DNA of 64,000 bases, taken from Caulobacter mirabilis. GTDB lineage: Bacteria > Pseudomonadota > Alphaproteobacteria > Caulobacterales > Caulobacteraceae. The position numbers and the translations under genes were made by a program. Below, one piece after another: positions 35,323 through 43,916 of the stretch. Below the pieces are notes generated by a model that saw only the letters and a list, made by a program, of their open reading frames with translations, searched no databases and was not told the origin of the DNA. The first letter of the stretch is position 1; the number at the start of each line of letters is the position of its first letter. The stretch is from assembly GCF_002749615.1 (NCBI RefSeq), contig NZ_CP024201.1, forward strand, positions 682,001 to 746,000, read 5' to 3'.

Positions 35323-35907
35323 ATGCGCACCGGAACGATCGTGGGGCTTTCGGCCCTGGCGGCGCTGGCCATCGGCGCGACCGGAATGGCGCTGCAGGGC
35401 GGCTGGACGGTCGAGGGCGCCGGCGCGGGCGCGCGGCTGACGGCGCGCTGGGCCTTCCCCTGGTTCATCGCGGCCTGGAGCGCCTCGTCCCTGGCGGCGC
35501 TGTGGCCCGGGGGCTGGCGCACGACGCTGCTGCGCCGCCGCCGCGCCGTGGGCCTGGCCTTCGCGGCCAACCACTTCGTGCACCTGGGCTTCATTCTCCT
35601 GACGGGGCTGGTCTTCGGCCATGCGTTCGGCTGGATCACCGTCATCGGCGGCGGGACGGGCTATCTCCTGATCGGGGCGATGGCGCTCACCTCCAACGAC
35701 GCGGCCGTGCGCTGGATGGGACGCGCCCGCTGGAAGCTGCTGCATACGGTCGGCGGCTGGATCGTGCTGCTGATCTTCGCCAACAGCTATGTGGGCCGGA
35801 TTCCCGAGAAGCCGTGGGTGGGCGTTCCCGCAACCCTGCTGATCGCGGCCGCGCTGCTGCTGCGGCTGGCGGCTTTCCTGAAGGCGCGTCGCCCGCGCGC
35901 GGTCTGA
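35323..35907 (+). CDS. Six-helix membrane protein, ferric-reductase-like
   Basis: 194 residues from ATG 35323, chosen for AGGGG upstream; an ATG at 35305 lies in the operator. About six transmembrane helices cover most of it. Histidines in helix 3 (FAANHFVHLGFILLTGLVFGH) and helix 5 (WKLLHTVGGWIVLLIFANSYVGR) could hold b-type haem, as in MsrQ or ferric-reductase-like membrane proteins, but the length and order do not settle the family. It is probably controlled by the divergent TetR regulator. Confidence 0.75.
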   Translation: MRTGTIVGLSALAALAIGATGMALQGGWTVEGAGAGARLTARWAFPWFIAAWSASSLAALWPGGWRTTLLRRRRAVGLAFAANHFVHLGFILLTGLVFGHAFGWITVIGGGTGYLLIGAMALTSNDAAVRWMGRARWKLLHTVGGWIVLLIFANSYVGRIPEKPWVGVPATLLIAAALLLRLAAFLKARRPRAV

Positions 35908-35915
35908 GGTCCCGG

Positions 35916-37436
35916 TCATTCGGCGGCGACGCACAAGGCCTTCAGAGCGGGCGGAGTGACGAAGGTCCGGGCGGGCGGCTCCCGCGAGGCGGTGAAGTCG
36001 GCGCGATAGTGGCCCCCCCGGCTTTCGCGGCGCTCCAGCGCGGCGCGGGCGACGAGGCTCGCCGTCGTCAGGATCGGACCCTCGCCGTGCGCCGCCTTCA
36101 GGCCGTCGACCGTGTCGATCAGACGTTCCAGCCCCTGGGCGTCGCGGACCACTCCGGCGTCGGCGCTCATCGCGCGGCGCAGGGTCAGCAGGGCGGCGCC
36201 CTTCAGGTCGGGCAGTGGTCGGGCCGGCTGGACGCGAGCCTGCGCCGGCGTCGCCTCGCGCGCGGCCTCGCCGGCGCGGACGCCGAACACCGCCGCCTCG
36301 AGCAGCGAGTTGCTGGCCAGACGATTGGCGCCATGGACGCCGGTGGAGGCGCATTCGCCGGCGGCGAACAGGCCGTCCAGGCTGGTGCGGCCCTGTGCGT
36401 CCGTGGCCACGCCGCCCATGTGGTAGTGGCAGGCCGGGGCGACCGGGATCAGCTGGCTGCGCGGGTCGATCGCCGCGCTCATGCAGGCGGCGAACACGCC
36501 CGGGAACTCAGTCGGGAAGTGGTCGCCCACCGCCTGGCGCGCGTCCAGGAAGGCGCCGCGTCCGGCCGCGATCTCGGCATGGATGGCGCGGGCCACCACG
36601 TCGCGCGGCGCCAGCTCGGCGGCCGGGTGGTAGGCGGCCATGAAGCTCTCGTCCAGGCCGTTGACCAGCACCGCCCCCTCGCCGCGCAGGGCCTCGGTGG
36701 CCAGCGGGGCGGGATCGCGGCCGACGTCGATGGCCGTGGGGTGGAACTGGACGAATTCGGGATCGGCGATCACGGCACCGGCCATGGCGGCCAGGCCGAG
36801 ACCCTCGCCCTTCACCTCCGGCGGCGTGGTGGTGACGGCGTAGAGGCCGCCCAGCCCGCCGGTGGCCAGGATCACGGCGTCGGCGGTGATCTCCCACAGC
36901 ACGCCGCGGTGCTCGGTGATCGCGCCGCGGACCCGGCCCTCGGCGTCCTGCAGCAGGGCGCGGACACGCACGCCGGCGCGGCTTTCGATGTGCGGCGCGG
37001 CGAAGGCGGCCGCGACCACCGCGCGCATGATCTCGCGGCCGGCCTGGTCGCCCTTCACCCGGGCCACGCGGGCGCGGCTGTGGGCGGCTTCGAGGCTCTG
37101 GGCGAAGTCGCCCGTCTCGGTGCGGTCGAAGGGCGCGCCGAGCGCGGCGAGCTTGCGGACGGCGGCGGGGCCCTCGGCGGTCAGTATCTCGACGGCGGCG
37201 GGGTCGCAGAGACCGGCGCCGGCCGCGATGGTGTCGGCGGCGTGCAACGCCGGCGCGTCGTCGTCGGCCAGGGCCGCGGCCATGCCGCCCTGCGCCCAAG
37301 CCGACGAGCAGCCCTGGTTCAGCGGCGTCGGCGACAGCACCAGCGCCTTGCGGGGGGCGACCGAGAGCGCCGCCGACAGCCCGGCCAGGCCGGCGCCGAC
37401 GATCAGGACTCCGTCGTGGTGATGGCGGTTGGTCAC
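35916..37436 (-). CDS. nadB: L-aspartate oxidase
   Basis: 506 residues with a GTG start. FAD-binding VLIVGAGLAGLSAALSVAPRKALVLS at the N-terminus, SSAWAQGGMAAALADDDAP near residue 43, ATGGLGGLYAVTTTPPEVKGEGLGLAAMAGAVIADPEFVQFHPTAI near 192, and CHYHMGGVATDAQGRTSLDGLFAAGECASTGVHGANRLASNSLLEAAVFG near 335 match NadB of the succinate dehydrogenase flavoprotein family. It oxidises aspartate to iminoaspartate, the substrate of NadA encoded 16 bases upstream. Cytosolic; can use oxygen or fumarate. Confidence 0.96.
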   Translation of the reverse strand: MTNRHHHDGVLIVGAGLAGLSAALSVAPRKALVLSPTPLNQGCSSAWAQGGMAAALADDDAPALHAADTIAAGAGLCDPAAVEILTAEGPAAVRKLAALGAPFDRTETGDFAQSLEAAHSRARVARVKGDQAGREIMRAVVAAAFAAPHIESRAGVRVRALLQDAEGRVRGAITEHRGVLWEITADAVILATGGLGGLYAVTTTPPEVKGEGLGLAAMAGAVIADPEFVQFHPTAIDVGRDPAPLATEALRGEGAVLVNGLDESFMAAYHPAAELAPRDVVARAIHAEIAAGRGAFLDARQAVGDHFPTEFPGVFAACMSAAIDPRSQLIPVAPACHYHMGGVATDAQGRTSLDGLFAAGECASTGVHGANRLASNSLLEAAVFGVRAGEAAREATPAQARVQPARPLPDLKGAALLTLRRAMSADAGVVRDAQGLERLIDTVDGLKAAHGEGPILTTASLVARAALERRESRGGHYRADFTASREPPARTFVTPPALKALCVAAE

Positions 37437-37452
37437 CGGTCCATCCTCTCCG

Positions 37453-38538
37453 TCAGATCAGCTCCACCGCGACGTGGTGCTGCGCTTTCACGAGGTCGTA
37501 GCGGGCCGGCTGAGCCGGCGGCGGCATGTCGATCATCCGCTGGACGGCCAGGCGCGCGCGCTCGGCCAGCTCCGGCTCGACGGTGACCTCGAACTGCTCA
37601 TTCACCAGGGCGTCGAGGATGTTCTCCAGCGTGATGCGCTTCATGTGCGGGCACATCATGCAAGGACCTATGAACTGAGTGCCGGGCGACTGCGCCTGGA
37701 TGTTGCTGGCCATCGAGCATTCGGTGATCAGCACGACCTGCTTGGGCTGATGGTCCACGACCCAATCGTTCATCGCGGCGGTCGAGCCGGCGAAGTCGGC
37801 GGCGCTGAGCACCTCCTCGGGGCATTCCGGGTGGGCCAGGATCTGGGCGTCCGGCCAGGCCTGCCGCATGTCGGCGATGTCCTGGGCGTTGAAGCGCTCG
37901 TGCACCTCGCAGCGGCCCTGCCAGGCGATGATCTTCACGTCCGTCTGGGCGGCGACGTTGCGAGCCAGGAACTCGTCGGGGATCAGGATGACCTTGTCGA
38001 CGCCCCATTCCTTGGCGGCCCACTCGACCACCTGCACGGCGTTGGCGCTGGTGCAGCAGACGTCGGTCTCGGCCTTCACGTCGGCGGTGGTGTTCACGTA
38101 GGTGACGACCGGGATGCCCGGGTAGCGCTGCTTGATCAGGCGCACGTCGGCGCCGGTGATCGAGCTGGCCAGGCTGCAGCCGGCCTTCAGGTCGGGGATC
38201 AGGACTTTCTTGTCCGGGCACAGCACCTTGCTGGTCTCGGCCATGAAGTGCACGCCGGCCTGGATGATGATGTCCGCGTCCGAACGCGCGGCCTCGCGCG
38301 CCAGGCCCAGGCTGTCGCCGACGTAGTCGCCCACGCCGTGGAAGATCTCCGGCGCCATGTAGTTGTGGGCCAGGATGACCGCGTTCTTCTCGCGCTTGAT
38401 CCGATTGATCTCGGCGATCAGCGGGGCGTGCAGCTGCCATTCCAGGGGCGTGACCTTGGACTTCACCTTCTCCCACAAGGGAGCGGTGAGGGTTTCCACC
38501 TCAGGGGTGAAGGGCAGGGACGCGAACCCGTCGGCCAT
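37453..38538 (-). CDS. nadA: Quinolinate synthase
   Basis: 361 residues. VILAHNYMAPEIFHGVGDYVGDSLGLAREAA near residue 54, IIQAGVHFMAETSKVLCPDKKVLIPDLKAGCSLASS near 90 and TSANAVQVVEWAAKEW near 164 are NadA hallmarks. The three iron-sulfur ligand cysteines can be placed at KAGCSL, in the ITECSMASN/HPECPEE region and at the C-terminal GPCMMCPHMKRITLENI. It condenses iminoaspartate with dihydroxyacetone phosphate into quinolinate. AAGGAGGA lies just before ATG 38538, and operator-like palindromes lie upstream. First gene of nadA-nadB. Confidence 0.96.
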   Translation of the reverse strand: MADGFASLPFTPEVETLTAPLWEKVKSKVTPLEWQLHAPLIAEINRIKREKNAVILAHNYMAPEIFHGVGDYVGDSLGLAREAARSDADIIIQAGVHFMAETSKVLCPDKKVLIPDLKAGCSLASSITGADVRLIKQRYPGIPVVTYVNTTADVKAETDVCCTSANAVQVVEWAAKEWGVDKVILIPDEFLARNVAAQTDVKIIAWQGRCEVHERFNAQDIADMRQAWPDAQILAHPECPEEVLSAADFAGSTAAMNDWVVDHQPKQVVLITECSMASNIQAQSPGTQFIGPCMMCPHMKRITLENILDALVNEQFEVTVEPELAERARLAVQRMIDMPPPAQPARYDLVKAQHHVAVELI

Positions 38539-38550
38539 CCGATCCTCCTT

Positions 38551-38567
38551 ATGCTCAAACTGAGCAT
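38551..38567 (-). promoter_or_regulatory. Operator-like palindrome next to the nadA start
   Basis: Perfect inverted repeat ATGCTCA (38551-38557), AAC, TGAGCAT (38561-38567), 12 bases before the nadA ATG and touching its ribosome site. A related site is at 38621-38641. NAD genes of alphaproteobacteria are known to be controlled by NadQ-type repressors; I believe such a site fits, but I cannot confirm the motif from memory. Confidence 0.7.
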
Positions 38568-38620
38568 TTCAGGGGCCTGTAAAATGCCGGTGACGGACAA
38601 TCCGTCCCGGCGGCGGCGAC

Positions 38621-38641
38621 TTATGCTACATATGAGCATAA
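38621..38641. promoter_or_regulatory. Second operator-like palindrome upstream of nadA
   Basis: Perfect arms TTATGCT (38621-38627) and AGCATAA (38635-38641) with seven bases between. Its core matches the ATGCT...GAGCAT pattern of the site at 38551-38567, 72 bases away centre to centre. The position suits repression of nadA, with looping possible. Confidence 0.65.
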
Positions 38642-38781
38642 CCCGCAAGACAGATATAGACCTTCGTTACCCCGTGTGCAAACCCTTTGCCGCCCTGAGC
38701 GTTATGGGGTTCGCCGGAAGGGCGGGGGTTGGCCGTGCGCGCCCGGGCCCCTAAATCGGAGTGAGCACGAAAGGATCCCGA

Positions 38782-39261
38782 ATGGCTGAGAAGATCGACA
38801 TCGGCATCAGCGACAAGGACCGCGCGGCGCTCGCCCAGGCTCTGTCCAAGGCGTTGGCCGACACCTACGCCCTGTACCTGAAGACGCACGGCTATCACTG
38901 GAACGTGCGGGGGCCGAACTTCTCCTCGCTCCACGCCCTGTTCATGGACCAGTACACCGAGCAGTGGGCCGCGCTGGACGAGATCGCCGAGCGGATCCGG
39001 GCGCTCGGAGAGTTCGCACCGCAGAGCGGCGGCGCCTTCGGCAACCTGACCGCCATCAAGGACGGTGATCCGGAGAATGGCTGGGAAGCCATGGTCGGCG
39101 AGCTGAAGACCGACCACGAGACCGTCATCGCCACCCTGGGCGATGTCATCGCTCTGGGCGAGAAGGTTGGCGACGACGTCACAGTCGACCTGGCCACCGG
39201 CCGCCGCACCGCGCACCAGAAGCACGCCTGGATGCTGCGCTCGACGCTCGGAGCCAAGTGA
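38782..39261 (+). CDS. dps: Dps family ferritin-like DNA-protection protein
   Basis: 159 residues from ATG 38782 (AAGGA six bases upstream). The Dps four-helix pattern is clear: LADTYALYLKTHGYHWNVRGPNFSSLHALFMDQYTEQWAALDEIAERIRALG, with the ferroxidase His (YHWNV), second His (SLHALF), Asp and Glu in place for the intersubunit iron site. It oxidises Fe2+ with peroxide and stores it in a 12-subunit shell, protecting DNA. Its stop overlaps the GTG of the next gene in GTGA, so it is coupled to a cell wall hydrolase lipoprotein, an unusual partner. Confidence 0.94.
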   Translation: MAEKIDIGISDKDRAALAQALSKALADTYALYLKTHGYHWNVRGPNFSSLHALFMDQYTEQWAALDEIAERIRALGEFAPQSGGAFGNLTAIKDGDPENGWEAMVGELKTDHETVIATLGDVIALGEKVGDDVTVDLATGRRTAHQKHAWMLRSTLGAK

Positions 39262-40457
39262 GCCTCGGCCTGAAAAAGACTCTGACCAAGGGGCTCGTCG
39301 TCATTCTGGCGACGGGCCTTTCCGCGTGCATGACCGACTATCGCAAGCCCGCCGGCTCCGGCCGCACCGAGGGCGTCGCGGCGGTCAGCCGCGGCTTCTC
39401 CGAGACGGCGCTGCAGCGGATGACGGCGGACATGGACCCGGCCATGCTGGCGCTGATCCAGCGCCACGACGGTTCGCGCCGGGTCGACAGCTGGGGGCGG
39501 GTGAAAGGCTGGGAGCGCTACGATCTCGCCGACGCGCCGACGCTGGCCGAGGATTTCAACTTCACCACCGCCGACGCCGAATTCATCAACGCCCTGCGGC
39601 CCGTCGGGCTGGATCCGCCGCTGCCGGCGCGCCCGTTCGTGCTGAAGGCCTCGGCCGACGACCGGACCCAGGCGCTCGAATGCCTGACCCAGGCCATCTA
39701 CTACGAGTCCGCCACCGAGCCCGTCGAGGGCATGCAGGCCGTCGCCCAGACGGTGCTGAACCGCCTGCGCCATCCGGGGTATCCGAAGTCGGTCTGCGGC
39801 GTTGTCTACCAGGGCTCGCAGCGTGTGACCGGCTGCCAGTTCAGCTTCACCTGCGACGGTTCGCTGGCGCGGGTCCCGAACGCCGTGCTGTGGGACCGCG
39901 CCCGCGGCGTGGCCCAACAGGCGCTGAACGGCTTCGTGCTGAAGTCGGTGGGCACGGCGACCCACTACCACGCCGACTATGTCGCCCCCTATTGGGCGCC
40001 GACCCTCTACAAGATCGAGAAGATCGGTCGGCACATCTTCTATCGCTGGACGGGGCCGTCGGGCATGCCGAAGGCCTTCACGGGCCGCTACGCCGGTGGC
40101 GAGAACAACCTGTCCCTGGCCATCCTGGAAGGGCTCGACGCCCGCACTCAGTTCCAGGGCGACGGTCTGATGGCGGCCTCGGCGGCTGGGCCCGGCCGCG
40201 TGCGGACCCTGACCCTGGCCGTCGACGGGACCACCCGCACCTACGCCGTCGAGACCGTCAGCCTGCCGGGCCAGGCGCCGCGCACGCCGGGTGCTCTGAC
40301 CCCGGTCCGCCGCCAGCCGACCGCGCAGGAGATCGCCGACATCAACGCCCGGCTCAAGGCGCTGGAGGACCCGAATGCGCCGATGACCACCGCGCCGGCT
40401 GCGCCGACGCCCGCGCCGAACGCCGGGGACCTGCCGCTGGGCCGCAAGTCGCCCTAG
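39258..40457 (+). CDS. Cell wall hydrolase lipoprotein, SleB family
   Basis: 399 residues with a GTG start overlapping the dps stop. The signal KTLTKGLVVILATGLSAC ends in the lipobox LSAC, so it is a lipoprotein facing the periplasm. The SleB-type domain (about 130-260) has LECLTQAIYYESATEPVEGMQAVAQTVLNRLRHPGYPKSVCGVVYQGSQRVTGCQFSFTCDG, with YYESA(T)E at the catalytic Glu position where the paralogue at 20902 has YYEARGE. A Pro/Ala-rich C-terminus follows. It would cleave peptidoglycan strands. A palindrome-rich intergenic repeat follows its stop. Confidence 0.88.
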   Translation: MSLGLKKTLTKGLVVILATGLSACMTDYRKPAGSGRTEGVAAVSRGFSETALQRMTADMDPAMLALIQRHDGSRRVDSWGRVKGWERYDLADAPTLAEDFNFTTADAEFINALRPVGLDPPLPARPFVLKASADDRTQALECLTQAIYYESATEPVEGMQAVAQTVLNRLRHPGYPKSVCGVVYQGSQRVTGCQFSFTCDGSLARVPNAVLWDRARGVAQQALNGFVLKSVGTATHYHADYVAPYWAPTLYKIEKIGRHIFYRWTGPSGMPKAFTGRYAGGENNLSLAILEGLDARTQFQGDGLMAASAAGPGRVRTLTLAVDGTTRTYAVETVSLPGQAPRTPGALTPVRRQPTAQEIADINARLKALEDPNAPMTTAPAAPTPAPNAGDLPLGRKSP

Positions 40458-40475
40458 GGGCCTTTCTCAATTCCA

Positions 40476-40577
40476 GTCATCCCGGCGAGTGCCGGGATCC
40501 AGCTTCAGGCCCGGTGACGGGTGATTTCGCGGCAAAACACGGCGCTGCGAACTGGACCCCGGCCTTCGCCGGGGCGA
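40476..40577. repeat. Two-hairpin intergenic repeat element
   Basis: The element runs from gtcatcccggc to gccggggcgac, whose ends are inverted copies. Inside are two GC hairpins: CCCGGC-gagt-GCCGGG (40481-40496) and CCCCGGC-cttc-GCCGGGG (40557-40574). This resembles a dispersed repeat common between genes of alpha- and betaproteobacteria ('cccggatccag ... ggaccccgg'). It lies between convergent genes and may end transcription. Confidence 0.75.
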
Positions 40578-40638
40578 CCGGGCGGAAGGGCATGCGGCTA
40601 AGGCCCTGAAATCCCGAGGTCCCAGTCGAGTCCGGACC

Positions 40639-42087
40639 CTAGCGTTTCCGCACGATCGCCAGTGCGCTCTTCAGAACCTCGTCCTCCGCGGCCGGAGCGA
40701 TCGGCGAGGGGATGGCGATGTCGGGCGTAACGCCGCGCGCGCGGCGGTCGCCGTTCGGCCGGATGATCAGCGCCTTGGGGTAGCCGACCTTCACCCCGGT
40801 GCGCGGCAGGGCGAAGGTCTCCATCGCGCCGTAGGTCGTGGCCATGTCGGAGGTCTCCTCGCCCAGCACCGTCCCGAGGCCGTAGTCCTGGACCAGCGCC
40901 GCCACGGTCACGGTGTTGGAGTAGGAATGCCGGTTGATCAGCAGCCAGACCCGGCCGGTGAACCGCTTGCCCGGGCGCGGCTGGGCGAACGGCAGGTCCA
41001 GGGTGACGATCGAACCGTTCCGAGCGCCGGCGTACAGCGCCGCCATGCGGGCTGACGCGCCGTCCTCCTGTGCGCCCGAGATGTCCAGCCGCGCCTGGTT
41101 GGAGGCCGTGGTCTGCGGGCTGACCTTGATCTCGAACCGCGAGTAGAAGCGGAACGGCCGCTGGGCGAACCAGGCGATCATCGGGTCGCTGAACGAATTG
41201 TCCCCGCCCGGATTGTCGCGCAGATCGACGAGCAGATCCGTCGCGCCGGCGGCGATGAAATCCTCGAACGCGCGGTCGATGAAGGGGATGTAGGTCGAAC
41301 TGTCCCACATGTCGGGCGCGCCGGGCGCGACGTTGTAGAAGGGGCCCGGCTTCAGATAGGCGACGCCGCCCGCCAGCATCCGCGCCTCGCGGGTTTCCGG
41401 GTTCAGGGCGAAGGCGGCCGGCCGGGCGGCTTCGGCCGCGGCGGCCTCGTTCCGCGTCGTGGCCGGCATGCGCAGTGTGGCGCTCTCGCCATCGGGCTTG
41501 CGCACGCTGATGTCGAAAGCCTCTCGCGGGCCGACCTCCAGCCAGAGCCGCCGCGGGAAGCTGGCTTCAAGCAGGGCGCCGGTCATGTAGGGCGTATCGG
41601 CCGACGCCGAACGGCTCACGCGCTCGATCCATTCCGCGATCTGCCGGCCGTCGATCGACAGCAGTTCATCGCCCGGCGTGACGCCGGTCTGGGTCGTCAG
41701 CATCTCGCCGACATAGACCCGGTCGCCGACGGGGCGGATCTGGAACGGGAACGCCCGGCCGCCCGCCTTGCGATAGGCCTCCCAGCCGTCGTGCTCGCTC
41801 AAGATCACGGCGTGGGCGATGCGGCCATAGGCGGCGAAACGCTGAAACCGCTCCTCGACCTCGGCCTTGGTCATCGGCCGGTCCAACCCTCGCAGCATCT
41901 CTGCGTGGAGCCGGTCGTACTCGGCCTTCGAGCGATGGGCGTACAGGTCGTAGTGAGCTTCCTTCAGTCCGTCGTAGAGCGCGGCGAAGTCCGCCCTCAC
42001 GGCCGCGACGGGATAGACGGTCTCGGCCGCCGTGACGGGCGACGAGACGGACAGGATCAGGATCGTGGCCAGGAGGCGCCCGAGCAT
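40639..42087 (-). CDS. Secreted S41 family peptidase
   Basis: 482 residues with a signal peptide (MLGRLLATILILSVSSPVTA). A helical N-terminal domain is followed by a PDZ-like piece (TGVTPGDELLSIDGRQIAEWIERV) and the tail-specific protease core: TDLLVDLRDNPGGDNSFSDPMIAWF near residue 285, and the probable nucleophile Ser in VWLLINRHSYSNTVTVAALVQDYGLG near 390 with the following EETSDMATTYG. It probably degrades peptides or interacts with cell-envelope proteins. It is divergent from a CadC-like regulator that may control it. Confidence 0.87.
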   Translation of the reverse strand: MLGRLLATILILSVSSPVTAAETVYPVAAVRADFAALYDGLKEAHYDLYAHRSKAEYDRLHAEMLRGLDRPMTKAEVEERFQRFAAYGRIAHAVILSEHDGWEAYRKAGGRAFPFQIRPVGDRVYVGEMLTTQTGVTPGDELLSIDGRQIAEWIERVSRSASADTPYMTGALLEASFPRRLWLEVGPREAFDISVRKPDGESATLRMPATTRNEAAAAEAARPAAFALNPETREARMLAGGVAYLKPGPFYNVAPGAPDMWDSSTYIPFIDRAFEDFIAAGATDLLVDLRDNPGGDNSFSDPMIAWFAQRPFRFYSRFEIKVSPQTTASNQARLDISGAQEDGASARMAALYAGARNGSIVTLDLPFAQPRPGKRFTGRVWLLINRHSYSNTVTVAALVQDYGLGTVLGEETSDMATTYGAMETFALPRTGVKVGYPKALIIRPNGDRRARGVTPDIAIPSPIAPAAEDEVLKSALAIVRKR

Positions 42088-42160
42088 GGAGGGTCCTTCG
42101 GAAGGGATCGACGCCTTGAGGGCTAGGCGAGGGGCGCCCTAAGCTGCAACGACGCTTTGG

Positions 42161-42187
42161 TCCTGTTTTCCTGACGAAATCCTGACG
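42161..42187 (+). promoter_or_regulatory. Direct repeats with 11-base spacing upstream of the CadC-like gene
   Basis: TCCTGACG occurs at 42169-42176 and again at 42180-42187, exactly 11 bases apart, with a partial TCCTG at 42161. Tandem 11-base spacing is the usual binding pattern of OmpR/PhoB-type winged helices, and the gene starting at 42205 encodes one. Self-control is inference. Confidence 0.5.
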
Positions 42188-42204
42188 GGGGTCGGTCGAG
42201 CATC

Positions 42205-43422
42205 GTGACGCAGTCGACCTCCATCCGGATCGGAGAGTGGCGCGCCGACCGCCTGTCCGGCCGTCTCAGCGGCCCGACAGGCGAGGTCGCCGTCGAGCCC
42301 AAGGTCATGGACCTGCTGTTCCTGCTGGCCGAGCGGCCGGGCGAGGTGATTCCGCGCGAGATCCTGTTCGAGCGACTGTGGCCGGGCGTGGTGGTCGGAG
42401 AGGATACGCTTGCGCGCTGCGTGTCCAAGCTGCGCCGGGCGCTCGGCGACGCCCCCAAGACGCCACGCTACATCGAGACCATCTCCAAGCGGGGATATCG
42501 GTTGCTGGCGCCGGAAGCTGCTCCGGTCGCCGTTTCGAAGCCCAAGCCGCGCTGGATCGTGCTGGCGGTCGTCGCGGCGGTCCTGTTTGCAGTCGTCGGT
42601 GTCGGGGTGGTCTGGCGCGGGCAGGCCGCGCGGACGGCGGAAAGCGCGCGGCTGACCGGCCTCGCCGACGACTTCTACTTCCAATACACGCGGGCGGACA
42701 ACGAGGCGGCCATCGCCCTCTACGAGCGGGTGATCGCCGCCGATCCAAGGTACGCGCCGGCTCAGGCGGGCCTTGCCAACGCCCTGGTTCAGCGCGTCGT
42801 CCGCTGGCCAGAGGGGCCAGAGCGCCCCGAGATCGGCCGCACCGATCTGCGCCAGGCGCTGGCGAGCGGCCGCACGCGCACGCCTCAGGCGCGACGGATC
42901 CTGACGCGGGCTTTGGAATTGGCCGAGGGCGCCGTGCGGCTGGAGCCGGACGACGCCGGCGTGCAACGCGCTCTGGGCTTCGTGCGATCGGCGGGCGGCG
43001 ACTTCGCTGGGGCGACAGAGGCCTACCGTCGCGCCGTGGCGCTGGATCCGGACGCCTGGGGCGCGTTGATCAATCTCGGCGACGTGGCGGATATCCAGGG
43101 ACGCGACGCCGAGGCCCTGGCCGATTTCGAGCGGGCCTACGACGCTATGACCCGGGTCGCCGATCGCGAGCCGACGCGGGTGCGGCCTTGGCGCGCCGAG
43201 CTGGGCGTGGTGATCGCCGACCGTCATGCCCGGGCGGGGCGCGGTCAGCAGGCCGAGCTCTGGTATCGGCGGGTGCTGGCCTATGCGCCGCTGCACCGGA
43301 CGGCGACGGCGGGACTGGCCGCCGTGCTGGCCCGGTCCGGCGACGCCGCCGGCGCTCGACGGCTGTGCGTGGCGCTGGTCGAACGAACCGGCCCGGAACC
43401 TGGTTGCGCGCCGTATCTCTAG
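42205..43422 (+). CDS. CadC-like membrane regulator: winged helix plus TPR domain
   Basis: 405 residues with a GTG start. Residues 5-102 are an OmpR/PhoB-type winged helix (EVAVEPKVMDLLFLLAERPGEVIPREILFERLWPGVVVGEDTLARCVSKLRRALGD...YIETISKRGYRLL). A single transmembrane helix follows at about 113-136 (WIVLAVVAAVLFAVVGVGVVW). Residues about 155-395 form tetratricopeptide repeats (NEAAIALYERVIAADPRYAPAQAGLANAL, AYRRAVALDPDAWGALINLGDVADIQGRDAEALADFERAYD) in the periplasm. Such proteins sense an outside signal and bind DNA directly from the membrane. The stop shares CTAG with the convergent GNAT gene. Confidence 0.88.
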   Translation: MTQSTSIRIGEWRADRLSGRLSGPTGEVAVEPKVMDLLFLLAERPGEVIPREILFERLWPGVVVGEDTLARCVSKLRRALGDAPKTPRYIETISKRGYRLLAPEAAPVAVSKPKPRWIVLAVVAAVLFAVVGVGVVWRGQAARTAESARLTGLADDFYFQYTRADNEAAIALYERVIAADPRYAPAQAGLANALVQRVVRWPEGPERPEIGRTDLRQALASGRTRTPQARRILTRALELAEGAVRLEPDDAGVQRALGFVRSAGGDFAGATEAYRRAVALDPDAWGALINLGDVADIQGRDAEALADFERAYDAMTRVADREPTRVRPWRAELGVVIADRHARAGRGQQAELWYRRVLAYAPLHRTATAGLAAVLARSGDAAGARRLCVALVERTGPEPGCAPYL

Positions 43423-43916
43423 GGCGACGGAATCCCGAACGCCTTGGCGTAGGTGACCGCGACCGGCCGGTCGAGCGCGCCGGGCGTCAGGGCCAGGGCC
43501 ATGAAATGCTCGCCGGAGAAGGGGGCCTTCACGGTCTTGGCGGCGGCGGCTGAGAAACCTGCGCGCGGGTAGTAGTCGGGGTGGCCCAGCACGATGACGG
43601 CGTCGACGCCCTGGGCGGCGAGCAGGGCGTGGCCGACCTCCATCAGCATCGTGCCCAGGCCCGTGCGCTGCTCGCCGGGCGCGACGGCCAGCGGGGCCAG
43701 GGCGGCGAAGACCGCCCCGGTGTCGGTCGCCAGCGGGCTGTACAGCAGATGGCCGATCACGGCGCCGCTCTCGTCCTCGGCGACCAGCTCCAACAGGGCG
43801 TCGCCGTCGGCGCGCAGGGCGTCGACGAGGTCGGCCTCGTCGGGCTGGCCGAAGGCGGCTTCGACCACCGCATGGATCGCGGCCTGGTCGGTGGTCGTGG
43901 CGGGACGGACCAGCAT
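43419..43916 (-). CDS. GNAT family N-acetyltransferase
   Basis: 165 residues from ATG 43916, which overlaps the preceding stop by one base (TGATG). LVRPATTTDQAAIHAVVEAAFG starts the fold, and the acetyl-CoA loop is LAPLAVAPGEQRTGLGTMLMEVGHALLAAQGVDAVIVLGHPDYYPRAGFS, with the (Q/R)xxGxG/A motif as QRTGLGT. The pattern is that of the YhbS-like subgroup of uncharacterised acetyltransferases. It is the third gene of the trxB operon. Confidence 0.87.
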   Translation of the reverse strand: MLVRPATTTDQAAIHAVVEAAFGQPDEADLVDALRADGDALLELVAEDESGAVIGHLLYSPLATDTGAVFAALAPLAVAPGEQRTGLGTMLMEVGHALLAAQGVDAVIVLGHPDYYPRAGFSAAAAKTVKAPFSGEHFMALALTPGALDRPVAVTYAKAFGIPSP

